Of a DNA stretch of 41,310 nt, positions 32,179-39,255 are shown piece by piece. Each line of letters opens with the position of its first letter. Position 1 is the stretch's first letter. The DNA comes from a virus. The stretch covers positions 1 to 41,310 of IMG/VR virus record IMGVR_UViG_3300031507_000018; one strand, given 5' to 3'. The notes under the pieces were generated by a model. It ran no database searches and was not told the DNA's origin. It saw nothing but the letters and a program-made list of their open reading frames with translations. The position numbers and the translations under genes were made by a program.

Positions 32179-32504
32179 GCCGCCTCCTTCGCCACCACGG
32201 GGAGGCCGAGCTTCTTCTCCGCGTGGTCGGCGAGAGCCTTGTACTCGGAGTACGCCGTGCCGATGAGCTGCTCGCGCTTGCTCTTGAGCCAGTTCATCGC
32301 CCGCGCCCATCGAGCGATACGGCCGGTGAGCCAGGCCTTGCGCCGGTCGGTCTTCGCCTTCGCGAGGCGGCGGCGGAAGTCTCCGATCTTCCCGTTCATG
32401 TAGCCGACCAGCATGTCGATGCCGTGGGCTGCGAGGTGGTCGATGATCCAGCGGCCGATCTTGCGCGCCAGGTTGAGCAGGCCGTTGCGGGTGAGTGTGT
32501 TCAT
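32175..32504 (-). CDS. basic amphipathic helical protein, 109 aa
   Basis: ATG at 32504 overlaps the HNH stop. It starts with an amphipathic segment (NGLLNLARKIGRWIIDHLAA), followed by Lys/Arg/Trp-rich helices (DFRRRLAKAKTDRRKAWLTG, IARWARAMNWLKSKREQLIG). The profile suits a peripheral membrane or nucleic-acid binding protein. It lies in the amidase neighbourhood, so a lysis-accessory role is possible. No family recognised. Confidence 0.65.
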   Translation of the reverse strand: MNTLTRNGLLNLARKIGRWIIDHLAAHGIDMLVGYMNGKIGDFRRRLAKAKTDRRKAWLTGRIARWARAMNWLKSKREQLIGTAYSEYKALADHAEKKLGLPVVAKEAA

Positions 32505-33016
32505 TCTGCAGCTTCCTTGTCGTCACTGCCCTCGTCTTCGACTGGGATCGGCTCTCCGGGCATGTTGAGGCCGAGTCGGTTCTTTCGTCGTCTAGTGGCC
32601 GCGTCGCGCTCACAGGCTCTACATCGGCGAGCGCCTGTAGATCTGACGAACGTGTTGCGCTCGTCGAACGTGTGCCCGCGCAGGCAGTGGGTCTTGCTCC
32701 TGTTCAGGCGTCCACAGGCAACCTTGTCACACCTGGCCATGTTCTCCGCGTGCGTGACCGGTTCTAGGTGAGCCGGGTTGCAGCAGCATCTCTGACGGCA
32801 GAGGTGATCGAGTTGCAGTCCCTTGGGTATCGGGCCGATGTAGTGCTCATAGCTGAGCCGATGTGCGTAGCCCATGCGCGGCCCAGGCCCTCGCTTGCTG
32901 CCAATCACAAGCTCACCATATCCTGCCGACGTCTGTGCACCGACCCACAGCCAGCACGCCGTGTTGGGCTCGATGTGTACGTACTTCTCGAAGCGCTGCA
33001 GCTGTTCCGGTGTCAT
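32501..33016 (-). CDS. HNH homing-type endonuclease 3, 171 aa
   Basis: ATG at 33016 has GGAGG five bases upstream and overlaps the amidase stop (ATGA). The HNH motif is complete: LQLDHLCRQRCCCNPAHL (about 68-84), then EPVTHAENMAR, and the zinc part THCLRGHTFD and RRCRACERD. It is the most intact of the three paralogues. An acidic tail (PIPVEDEGSDDKEAAE) is particular to this copy. Probably a mobile element exploiting the amidase-region DNA. Confidence 0.85.
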   Translation of the reverse strand: MTPEQLQRFEKYVHIEPNTACWLWVGAQTSAGYGELVIGSKRGPGPRMGYAHRLSYEHYIGPIPKGLQLDHLCRQRCCCNPAHLEPVTHAENMARCDKVACGRLNRSKTHCLRGHTFDERNTFVRSTGARRCRACERDAATRRRKNRLGLNMPGEPIPVEDEGSDDKEAAE

Positions 33017-33630
33017 TCCAACCTCCATGACACCGGGATCGGTAGACCGGTTCCCAGGTGGAGGTCGCGAACATCCGCAAGTCCAAGGTCCATGCGCACG
33101 CGCTCGGCGACGTGCTTCCAGATCCGCGAGCCCGGGTCCGTCGTCCGGCTCTTGTGGCCCTGACGATGCGCCCAGATGCCTCGCACAGCCCCACCGAGCT
33201 CGCTCACCTGGCCGATGTAGAAGCGGCACAGGTCGACCGCCGCGACGAGCTGGACGTCCGTGGCTTCGTGCACGAGGTCGGCCATATGCTTTCCCTCGGC
33301 GATCTCTGCGGAGCTACGCCAGAACGTCGACGCGTCCCCTTCGGTGCCGGCTGCTCGGCAAGCGATCTCGATCCCGATCGTCCCGCCGTTGAGCGCGTTG
33401 CCGTGGTAGACGACGCTGGTCGGGTGGTGCAGCAGCGACACCGATCCGTCGCGGTGCACCATCGCATGCGCGGGCACCTTCGACAGGCCCTTGTGTGTGG
33501 GTGGAAAGTCGGCCGTGGCGGTCTGGTGCAGCGTGACCCCGACGATCTGGCCGGGCTTGCGGGTACGCTGGACTTCGCCGCGGGAGTCCTTCGGTCGGGG
33601 CGTGTCGCGTAGGTCGTTGACGATGTTCAT
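33013..33630 (-). CDS. N-acetylmuramoyl-L-alanine amidase (endolysin), 205 aa
   Basis: An amidase_2/PGRP-type zinc enzyme that cuts the bond between muramic acid and the stem peptide. GVTLHQTA supplies H35; VPAHAMVHRDGSV and YHGNALNGGTIGIEI are the family core; GIWAHRQGHKSRTTDPG gives H155, K160 and D165, completing the zinc site. No signal peptide or cell-wall-binding domain is seen, so holin-mediated release is likely. It lies in the early block, away from the holin cassette. Its stop is coupled to HNH gene 3. Confidence 0.85.
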   Translation of the reverse strand: MNIVNDLRDTPRPKDSRGEVQRTRKPGQIVGVTLHQTATADFPPTHKGLSKVPAHAMVHRDGSVSLLHHPTSVVYHGNALNGGTIGIEIACRAAGTEGDASTFWRSSAEIAEGKHMADLVHEATDVQLVAAVDLCRFYIGQVSELGGAVRGIWAHRQGHKSRTTDPGSRIWKHVAERVRMDLGLADVRDLHLGTGLPIPVSWRLE

Positions 33631-33815
33631 CGGTTCCCTGCTGCTTCCCGCGCCGGCCTGAGCAGCGCGTTGATCCGTTCGTTCTCCTCGGCCTGCCGCG
33701 CCTCTTCGCGGGCTCGGTCCTGCTCGAGCATCACCGCCATCCGGTCACGTCGGGCGCGCTGGTACTCGTCGATCGATCTCTGCGCCTTTCCGACAGACTT
33801 CGTGTAGTTGGGCAT
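33627..33815 (-). CDS. small charged helical protein, 62 aa
   Basis: I start at ATG 33815 (MPNYTKSVGKAQ), since upstream codons are Arg/Pro-rich and unconvincing. The product is one long charged helix (RSIDEYQRARRDRMAVMLEQ, then EEARQAEENERINALL), coupled to the amidase by an ATGA overlap. It could regulate or accompany the amidase; nothing shows this directly. Confidence 0.6.
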   Translation of the reverse strand: MPNYTKSVGKAQRSIDEYQRARRDRMAVMLEQDRAREEARQAEENERINALLRPAREAAGNR

Positions 33816-33822
33816 CGGGCTC

Positions 33823-34098
33823 CTAGAAAGTGAAATAGCCGGAGCCGATCGCAGGGACGGTCTCGTCGGCCTTGCGCGGCTTGGGGTAGTGGGCCGGCGC
33901 AACGGCGACCTGCGGCACGTCGAGTTCATCGAGCCTCTCGGCGAGGCACTGCTCGACGAAGTCCGCGACGCTGCCGATCGTGCGAGGGCCGCCGGGCGTC
34001 TTCTTCAGGACGCGATCGTGGCCTTGGAGTGCGAGCCGGATCCGCTCGTAGGTGGTGCCCTTGACGGAGATCGAGCGGCGTGTCTGCTTTTTGCTCAC
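33823..34098 (-). CDS. ribbon-helix-helix-like DNA-binding protein, 91 aa
   Basis: GTG start at 34098 overlaps the upstream TGA (GTGA). Residues 8-24 (RSISVKGTTYERIRLAL) and 43-58 (SVADFVEQCLAERLDE) form the strand-helix-helix pattern of the RHH (Arc/MetJ) superfamily, in which the strand RRSISVKG would contact DNA. The C-terminal 30 residues are Pro-rich. A middle-gene transcription regulator is the most likely role. The inverted repeats at 2739-2758 or 4977-4991 are possible targets. Confidence 0.65.
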   Translation of the reverse strand: MSKKQTRRSISVKGTTYERIRLALQGHDRVLKKTPGGPRTIGSVADFVEQCLAERLDELDVPQVAVAPAHYPKPRKADETVPAIGSGYFTF

Positions 34099-34418
34099 GT
34101 CCCACCTCCTGGCAGGGGCCGGGCCCCGGACGCGAACCCGCGGACGTAGCTGGATGCCACGTCGAAGCCGTCGCTCAGGTTGACCACGCCGCGCTGGGCA
34201 TACTCGCGAGACTTCTCCTCCAACCACGCCGCGATGCGCTCCAGTGCTTCGGTGACGTAGGGCTGGGCTTCCTCGCGAGCGATGCGGTGGGCCTCGGCGT
34301 GGACGACCTTCACTCCGCCGCGCCAGCACCGTTCGCCGTCGAGGTAGGTGGTCCCGTCGTCCTCCCGCGTAGCGCAGGAGTACCAGCCCTTCGGCGCCTT
34401 GCTCGTGTCGATACTCAT
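34095..34418 (-). CDS. unknown protein, 107 aa
   Basis: ATG at 34418, coupled at both ends. A short beta part (KGWYSCATREDDGTTYLDGE) is followed by a long helix (AHRIAREEAQPYVTEALERI, AAWLEEKSREYAQRG). Family unknown. Small proteins with this front are common in phage early operons. Confidence 0.6.
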   Translation of the reverse strand: MSIDTSKAPKGWYSCATREDDGTTYLDGERCWRGGVKVVHAEAHRIAREEAQPYVTEALERIAAWLEEKSREYAQRGVVNLSDGFDVASSYVRGFASGARPLPGGGT

Positions 34419-35464
34419 CGCTGCTTCCTCCCATCAAACGTGCACGCACTCTCGATGTACTCGTGGGGACTCGGAGGACGGGAGCAGTAGCAGAGCGCTT
34501 CCGCCAGGTCCGTCCGGTAGAATCGCCTCACTAGCTCGCGCAGCGCGGCGACGTGGTCCTCGTCGTCACCGCGCTCCCACATATTCGCAGTCGCCGTCAG
34601 CTCGCCGAGCAGCGCATGCAGATCACTCTCGATTCCGGTGTCTTTGCATGCGGCGCAAGACGTCGGCTCGCCGCGGGCGTCGAGCTGGCCGGTGACACGG
34701 CTGCCGTTGCAGTACATGCATGGCGGTGACTCTCCGAAGCCCAGCCGCTTTGCGATGCACTCCTGCATGCCGGGAGGGGCGGCGAGTCCTTGCTGTGTCT
34801 TCTCGACGCGCAACCGTCGGACGATGCCGCGTACTTCGTCGATCGACTCGCGCACGACCGCGCGGTCCTTCTCGTCGACCTGCCATCCATCGAGCACGCC
34901 GAACTGGTGGACGCGCGCGACGGCGCGGTCGCACGCCTCCAACTCGTCGACGAGTCGCCGCTTCTCGTCTGCGACACGAACAAGCGTCGCGTGTTTCTCA
35001 TCCAGTCCGCGCTCTGCTGCTTCCAGTTGCCCCGCCAACTCGGCGAGGTTCTGCCGGAGGCCGGCGCACTCGGCGGCTAGTTCGTCGCGTTCTTCCCTGG
35101 CCTCACGAGCGATGACGGCAGGGCGCTTTCCGTTCGCACGCTGGATGGTGACGATGAGCTTCTGCGGCGGGTCGACCTTGTCGGCGATGACCTCTACCTC
35201 GATGTAGTTTGGTGCTTCACCGAGCGACTGCATGAAGCTGGCCGCCATCGCGCGGACGGCCCAGTGCTGAACGCCGATGTGCATCCCGTCTCCGGTGAGG
35301 CCCATGTCGACGAGCATCGGCTCGCCGCTTAGGACGGCCTCTGCGTGTGCAAGCCTGCTCTCGGCTTCGTCCGCTCGGGCTTCAGCTGCCTTCATCCTCA
35401 CGAGGGCCTCCCGGTAGGCGGCCGGGTCGAGGAACATGGGAGGGAGGGTGTCGGAGTCGGTCAT
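34415..35464 (-). CDS. coiled-coil protein with zinc knuckle, 349 aa
   Basis: Residues 18-45 and 117-185 form coiled coils (REALVRMKAAEARADEAESR; ERDELAAECAGLRQNLAELA; EKRRLVDELEACDR). Residues 248-275 carry a four-cysteine zinc site: CMYCNG (C249, C252) and CAACKDTG (C270, C273), similar to DnaJ/zinc-ribbon knuckles. The C-terminus ends with a CYCSRPPS motif. It is the largest unknown of the minus block. A nucleic-acid or complex-organising role is plausible; no enzymatic motif seen. Confidence 0.65.
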   Translation of the reverse strand: MTDSDTLPPMFLDPAAYREALVRMKAAEARADEAESRLAHAEAVLSGEPMLVDMGLTGDGMHIGVQHWAVRAMAASFMQSLGEAPNYIEVEVIADKVDPPQKLIVTIQRANGKRPAVIAREAREERDELAAECAGLRQNLAELAGQLEAAERGLDEKHATLVRVADEKRRLVDELEACDRAVARVHQFGVLDGWQVDEKDRAVVRESIDEVRGIVRRLRVEKTQQGLAAPPGMQECIAKRLGFGESPPCMYCNGSRVTGQLDARGEPTSCAACKDTGIESDLHALLGELTATANMWERGDDEDHVAALRELVRRFYRTDLAEALCYCSRPPSPHEYIESACTFDGRKQR

Positions 35465-35808
35465 GGGGCGACCTGCTCTTCGATGAGCGCCGCGAGTTCG
35501 TCAGCCTCGGCAAGTGTGCACTCGCCGTCCTCTCGGCTGTTACGAGGGCTGCAGAAGAATGCTCGGTCGCCATCGATGCGGATAGCGCAGCGCTTGAACC
35601 TCTCGCCGCGTCGGGCGCGGATGGCTGTCGCGATGGCCCGCATCTCGTCGCCTGTACCCTCGACATCTGCGTCGCTGAAGCGGGCCGAGCACCGCAGCGC
35701 AGAGCTACTCGGACTGGTGCGCTCCGTCCACTTGCGGCCGTCGTGCTCCGCTCGCTCGATGACGTACCAGTCGCCTATGTCGTCGCACTTCCGAATCGTG
35801 AGTCGCAT
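35461..35808 (-). CDS. unknown small protein, 115 aa
   Basis: ATG at 35808 follows a 47-base gap, one of the few in this strand. The product opens with strands (MRLTIRKCDDIGDWYVIERA) and has a helical, acidic end (LAEADELAALIEEQVAP). Five cysteines are scattered, without a clear pair. It overlaps the coiled-coil gene by four bases. No family recognised. Confidence 0.6.
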   Translation of the reverse strand: MRLTIRKCDDIGDWYVIERAEHDGRKWTERTSPSSSALRCSARFSDADVEGTGDEMRAIATAIRARRGERFKRCAIRIDGDRAFFCSPRNSREDGECTLAEADELAALIEEQVAP

Positions 35809-35822
35809 CTATCGTCTCTCCT

Positions 35823-35835
35823 CCGCCAGTGGCGG
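35823..35835 (-). terminator. short hairpin between operon halves
   Basis: CCGCC-AGT-GGCGG forms a five-base-pair stem in the 47-base gap between the methyltransferase and the next gene. It lacks a T-run on either side, so it is at best a weak terminator or an mRNA-processing site. Confidence 0.3.
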
Positions 35836-35855
35836 CTCAGTGTTGGGGTGGGTGG

Positions 35856-36380
35856 TCACGGCCGGATGACTCGTCCGAGCGGTGAGAAGGCAGACCGGAA
35901 CAGGTCGGGGCGAACGCCCCAGTATGGCAGCGCGATCGGCCGATCGAAGGACCACGATCGCCGCGTCTGCATGGCGGCCTCGACGACGCCAGGCGGCGGC
36001 GAAAACTTGATCCGGTGGTCAGGGAAGCAGATCGCGTCCGCTGTCCAAACGTCCTTCCACCAGCTCACCGACGGGTCGCAGAGCAGACAGCCGACCACGC
36101 CGCCTTCGTGCGCCGCCATCCGCTTCGCCCACGGGCCGGTGTCGCTGAACGGAGGGTTGCAGTAGACGCGGCCGCTCCACTCCTGGTCCTCCGGCTCGAT
36201 GCACTGGGCGACGGTGTAGCGCTTGCGTGCGGGGACGAGGGAGCGAGCGTTGCTGCACGGGTCCAGGTCGATGCCGCCGGGCCACAGGCGCAGCACGGCG
36301 TCGACGATCTCCTGCGGCGTACACCACGAGTCGCGGTCGTCCACCTCGATGTGCTCCTCGTCGAAGAGTGCGAGCGTCAC
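35856..36380 (-). CDS. phage-type DNA N6-adenine methyltransferase, 174 aa
   Basis: The phage Dam-type methyltransferase family: DSWCTPQEIVDAVLRLWPGG at residues 17-36, IDLDPCSN (37-44), then EWSGRVYCNPPFS with catalytic NPPF (75-78). It transfers methyl to adenine, often protecting the phage DNA from host restriction or controlling packaging. Length matches the family. The recognition sequence cannot be read from the protein. It is coupled to the upstream NinG/HNH-like gene. Confidence 0.85.
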   Translation of the reverse strand: MTLALFDEEHIEVDDRDSWCTPQEIVDAVLRLWPGGIDLDPCSNARSLVPARKRYTVAQCIEPEDQEWSGRVYCNPPFSDTGPWAKRMAAHEGGVVGCLLCDPSVSWWKDVWTADAICFPDHRIKFSPPPGVVEAAMQTRRSWSFDRPIALPYWGVRPDLFRSAFSPLGRVIRP

Positions 36381-36820
36381 AGCGGCCTCCCGAGCGAGAG
36401 GCTCACCGGAAGGTCATCGCGGACCTTCGCGGCCCACGCTGCATCAACGACACCTCCGCCGCGCATGAAGGCGAGTAGTTCCTCGACATCGACTCCGACG
36501 CGCTGCCAGAATGCCGGGCCCTCGCTATGACGAGCATCGTGGTGCATCCAGCACAGCGGCACCGTCGACTCGTCCTTCCCGCCGGCTCCGCGTGAGTGCT
36601 CGTGGTGCGCGACAATGCGACCTCCGGTCCCCTCGACGCCGTGGCCATAGGTGATGCACGCCGGGCAGCGGCTCGCCTCGCAGCGCTTCGATTGCGGCCC
36701 GAATGCCTCGTCCCGGCGCTTCGCCGCACGGATGGCGTTGCGGGGCTTCAACCGCACCAGTCGGCGGAGGCCGGCTCCCCGGGTGAGAGGGGAGCGACGG
36801 GTGAGGGCGGTGCGCTTCAC
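36377..36820 (-). CDS. HNH/NinG-like recombination nuclease, 147 aa
   Basis: The N-terminus (MKRTALTRRSPLTRGAGLRR) is the basic start typical of NinG/Rap and related HNH-like phage proteins. Cys pairs CEASRCPAC (C47, C52, C55) precede IVAHHEHSRGAGGKDESTVP and LCWMHHDARHSEGPAFW (histidines at 72, 73, 93 and 94), an HNH-type metal centre. Such enzymes process recombination intermediates. It lies beside the methyltransferase and a few genes from the RusA-like and PD-(D/E)XK proteins. Confidence 0.75.
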   Translation of the reverse strand: MKRTALTRRSPLTRGAGLRRLVRLKPRNAIRAAKRRDEAFGPQSKRCEASRCPACITYGHGVEGTGGRIVAHHEHSRGAGGKDESTVPLCWMHHDARHSEGPAFWQRVGVDVEELLAFMRGGGVVDAAWAAKVRDDLPVSLSLGRPL

Positions 36821-37047
36821 GGGTCCACCTCGATTCGATACGCGTACCAGTACTTGCTACCGCGCTCCGCCTTCCACACCTTGCTCGGTGGCTCGTCGCA
36901 TGAGACCCAGGGCTCGACGTGCCCATTGTCTGGCTCCGCGATGAGCTTGCGCATCGCAGCGAGCGCGCCGTCCTCTGACGCGTGCACGCTCTTCACGCTC
37001 TCGCCCTCGTAGTCGTAGCCCTCCTCGACAATCCACACGTGTGTCAT
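36817..37047 (-). CDS. DUF7336-like small protein, 76 aa
   Basis: It begins MTHVWIVEEGYDYEGESVKS, then ASEDGALAAMRKLI, the usual pattern of a small family of phage and bacterial proteins in which V-x-I-V-E-E-x-Y-D-Y-E is followed by an S-x-E-x-A-L helix. The C-terminus is aromatic (KYWYAYRIEVDP). Function of the family is unknown. Coupled on both sides. Confidence 0.65.
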   Translation of the reverse strand: MTHVWIVEEGYDYEGESVKSVHASEDGALAAMRKLIAEPDNGHVEPWVSCDEPPSKVWKAERGSKYWYAYRIEVDP

Positions 37048-37535
37048 TCGGCCTCCAGTACGTTCAGCAGCTGTACGAGGTACTCACTCCACGTGACGCC
37101 CTCTTCGATCGCCGGCCAGTGGCTCGGTGCGGACTCCGGGCACTCCGGCAGTGGTGGGGTCCTCCGGTCCGGCGCGCGCGGTCGGCCGTGCAGCCGGGTG
37201 CGGACTTCGATCGGGATCGCGTTCCACGCCTCCCGCTCCAGGCCCTCGTCGGCAGGCTTGTTGGCTCGCCAGAACTCCTCGGCCCGGAGGTTCGCAGAGT
37301 CGGCCTGCCACGCCGTCAGGCGGGCATCGTGCTGGGCCCAGCAGGACATCAGGTGGGCGTGGTCGACGTCCTGCGGGGAGACGTAGTCGAAGTCTCTGCG
37401 AGCGCTCACGAGCTCGGCGTGCAGGCTCTGCCACCACGAGGCGGCGTGCTCGATCTGCTCGGCTTGGGTCGGAGAGTGGGTGACCATCAGGCGGAGGCGG
37501 CGGAGGGTCCCGGAGAGGTCGAAGGCTTCAGTCAT
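37044..37535 (-). CDS. unknown protein, 163 aa
   Basis: ATG at 37535 overlaps the upstream stop. Helical N-terminus (SGTLRRLRLMVTHSPTQAEQ, ASWWQSLHAELVSARRDFDY), Trp-rich centre (LMSCWAQHDARLTAWQADSA), and a Pro-rich end with a final helix (VTWSEYLVQLLNVLEAE). No domain recognised. Confidence 0.6.
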   Translation of the reverse strand: MTEAFDLSGTLRRLRLMVTHSPTQAEQIEHAASWWQSLHAELVSARRDFDYVSPQDVDHAHLMSCWAQHDARLTAWQADSANLRAEEFWRANKPADEGLEREAWNAIPIEVRTRLHGRPRAPDRRTPPLPECPESAPSHWPAIEEGVTWSEYLVQLLNVLEAE

Positions 37536-37993
37536 GGCGTCCTCCTCAGCCAGTCCGGCACGTCATCGTCCACCGGCGGAGCACCACGCTTCGCCGCGTC
37601 TGCTTGGGCGTCTGCTAGGCGTCTCTCGAAGTGCGCCAGCCGGAACGGCGTCTCCGAGTTGAGCCACTTCCACTCGCTCTTCTCGCGAGCCTCGGCGGCC
37701 ATGTGCTCGAGCACCTGGTAGCACTCGGCTTCCCCGTTGGGGCGAGCGCGGAGCAGGGCCAGGACGTGTTGCGCGTCGCCCAGGCGGGAGCCTCGGACGC
37801 CCTCGGCTCGCAGGGCGTTCAGGCGGAACATGACCCGGCGCGCGGCGGCCTCGACCACGATGGCGGCATCGGCGGTCGGGTGGGTGAGGACCAGATCAGG
37901 GGACGTCCGTGCGTGCTGCTCGATCGCCTCGTCGACCCGGCGGATCATCGCCTCCAGGTCTGCGCGGAGCAGGGCGAGGAGCGGGTCACGCAT
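37532..37993 (-). CDS. unknown helical protein, 153 aa
   Basis: I start at ATG 37993 (MRDPLLALLRADLEAMIRRV), overlapping the previous stop; codons further upstream lack protein character. The product is nearly all helix (AAIVVEAAARRVMFRLNALR; REKSEWKWLNSETPFRLAHF) with a short acidic/Pro end. No family recognised. Confidence 0.6.
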   Translation of the reverse strand: MRDPLLALLRADLEAMIRRVDEAIEQHARTSPDLVLTHPTADAAIVVEAAARRVMFRLNALRAEGVRGSRLGDAQHVLALLRARPNGEAECYQVLEHMAAEAREKSEWKWLNSETPFRLAHFERRLADAQADAAKRGAPPVDDDVPDWLRRTP

Positions 37994-38198
37994 CGCGGCC
38001 TCCGAGGAGAGCGAGCATTCGGTCGCGCCAGTCGTGCGCACCTGCGATCGTCATGCGAGCAGGCGGCACCTGGAACGCTTCGGCGATGAGGTCGCCCACA
38101 CCTTCGTTGAGCAACCAGACGTCGCCCCATTCCTCGCGGCACAGATCTGGGTCGAGCTGCACGAAGCCCGGTGGTGCTTGATTGCGGTCCATGCTCAT
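37986..38198 (-). CDS. small hypothetical protein, 70 aa
   Basis: ATG at 38198, with GGGGAGGA ahead, overlaps the RusA-like stop. The product (MSMDRNQAPPGFVQLDPDLC at its start) has EEWGDVWLLNEGVGDLIAEA and a WRDRMLALLGG end. Compact, mixed fold; family unknown. Confidence 0.6.
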   Translation of the reverse strand: MSMDRNQAPPGFVQLDPDLCREEWGDVWLLNEGVGDLIAEAFQVPPARMTIAGAHDWRDRMLALLGGRDA

Positions 38199-38593
38199 TC
38201 CTCCCCTCGCCAGAACAGATCGACCACGGACCACAGCGATCTCTCCTCGGGGATCACCAGGACATCCAACCGAGGAGAGCCGACGCCGACGATCCGCCGA
38301 GCGACGAGCATGCTGACTTGCTTGTCGTTCGCCAGTGCGCCTCCGTGCTGCAGGGAGTCGAGCACGCACTTCGCAGTCGCATCGACGTCGACACCGCGCT
38401 CGTCGGCGACGTACGTGTCGAGAAAGACGGTGGCCGCGCCGGCGATCGGATGCCAGAATCGGCGGTTGCGCTCCGAGATAGTGCGCAAGACCATCTCATC
38501 GAGCGTCCGCTGGTAGCGAGCGCGGGCAGGGCCGACATGGTGTCGGGGATTGTTGCTCGCGAGCACGGGCGGAAGGTGGTGGGTGAAGCGCAT
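38195..38593 (-). CDS. RusA-like Holliday junction resolvase, 132 aa
   Basis: GVDVDATAKCVLDSLQHGGA (from residue 67) with ANDKQVSMLVARRI is the RusA family active-site region, where aspartates bind metal and cut four-way junctions. The usual DxDN motif reads DVDA here. I start at ATG 38593, in a TGATG overlap with the upstream nuclease. It would resolve branched concatemers before packaging. Confidence 0.75.
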   Translation of the reverse strand: MRFTHHLPPVLASNNPRHHVGPARARYQRTLDEMVLRTISERNRRFWHPIAGAATVFLDTYVADERGVDVDATAKCVLDSLQHGGALANDKQVSMLVARRIVGVGSPRLDVLVIPEERSLWSVVDLFWRGEE

Positions 38594-39255
38594 CAGAAGT
38601 CCATCACCGAGTAGTCCGGTGGGGGCTTTTTGTTGGCGGCTGCCGGGTCCGGGTCCATCGCATCGAGGCAGCCGCGGAGGCGGGCGAACGCGAGGAGCGA
38701 TCGCAGGCACCCGACGACGTCATCGCGCATGTTCGGGTAGGGGAACATCACGACGTCGTCGATCGCCTTGGCGTAGAACGATCCGTCTTTCGCCTCTTCG
38801 AGCTGGACTTGCCGGTAGGTCACTCGCTCGACGCCGAACATGAGGCAGTAGCAGCGCCACTGCATCGACTCGGCGTGCTTGTCCGCGGCGATCGGCTTGG
38901 TGCTGGTCTTGAGCTCCAGCATGTCGAGGCCAAGCAGCCAATCGGCGTGGCCGGTGACGCGCACTGGAGTCTCGTCGACGTCGAGCACGATGCTGCCGGG
39001 GACTTCCGGCAAGGCGCCTTCCGTGCCCGAGCTGGCCTCGGCGATCGAGGCGACGTCGAAGATGATCGGCCCGTTGTACGTACCGGCGATCGCCGCGTGA
39101 AAAGCCGACCCGAGCGCAGCCGCTTCCGACGGAGCGGAGTCGTCATCCGCACCGCGACGCAGTCTCGCCTCCATCTCCTCGGCTGTGATGAAGTCGACGT
39201 CCGGGTCCATGTAGAGCCGGAAGCTGTCGACCGTGCTGGCGCGGACGGTGATCAC
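38593..39255 (-). CDS. PD-(D/E)XK exonuclease (RecB/Cas4-like), 220 aa
   Basis: GTG start at 39255, GTGA-coupled to the Sak4-like gene. GSAFHAAI (49-56) gives the first motif histidine; TGHADWLLGLDMLELKTSTK holds D105, E114 and K116, the catalytic D-E-x-K; TYRQVQLEEA follows. Such nucleases resect ends for single-strand annealing or invasion and are commonly paired with Sak-type recombinases. No CxxC iron-sulphur ligands are seen. Confidence 0.8.
   Translation of the reverse strand: MITVRASTVDSFRLYMDPDVDFITAEEMEARLRRGADDDSAPSEAAALGSAFHAAIAGTYNGPIIFDVASIAEASSGTEGALPEVPGSIVLDVDETPVRVTGHADWLLGLDMLELKTSTKPIAADKHAESMQWRCYCLMFGVERVTYRQVQLEEAKDGSFYAKAIDDVVMFPYPNMRDDVVGCLRSLLAFARLRGCLDAMDPDPAAANKKPPPDYSVMDF

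Noticed and set aside
32501-33229. Extended N-terminus of HNH 3
   Set aside because: The additional 71 residues are antisense-like composition overlapping the amidase, whereas ATG 33016 has GGAGG and a 4-base overlap.
33627-33929. Longer form (100 aa) of the small helical protein before the amidase
   Set aside because: The additional N-terminus is Arg/Pro/Ser-rich and ignores the good ATG at 33815; it also overlaps the RHH gene more than the usual few bases.
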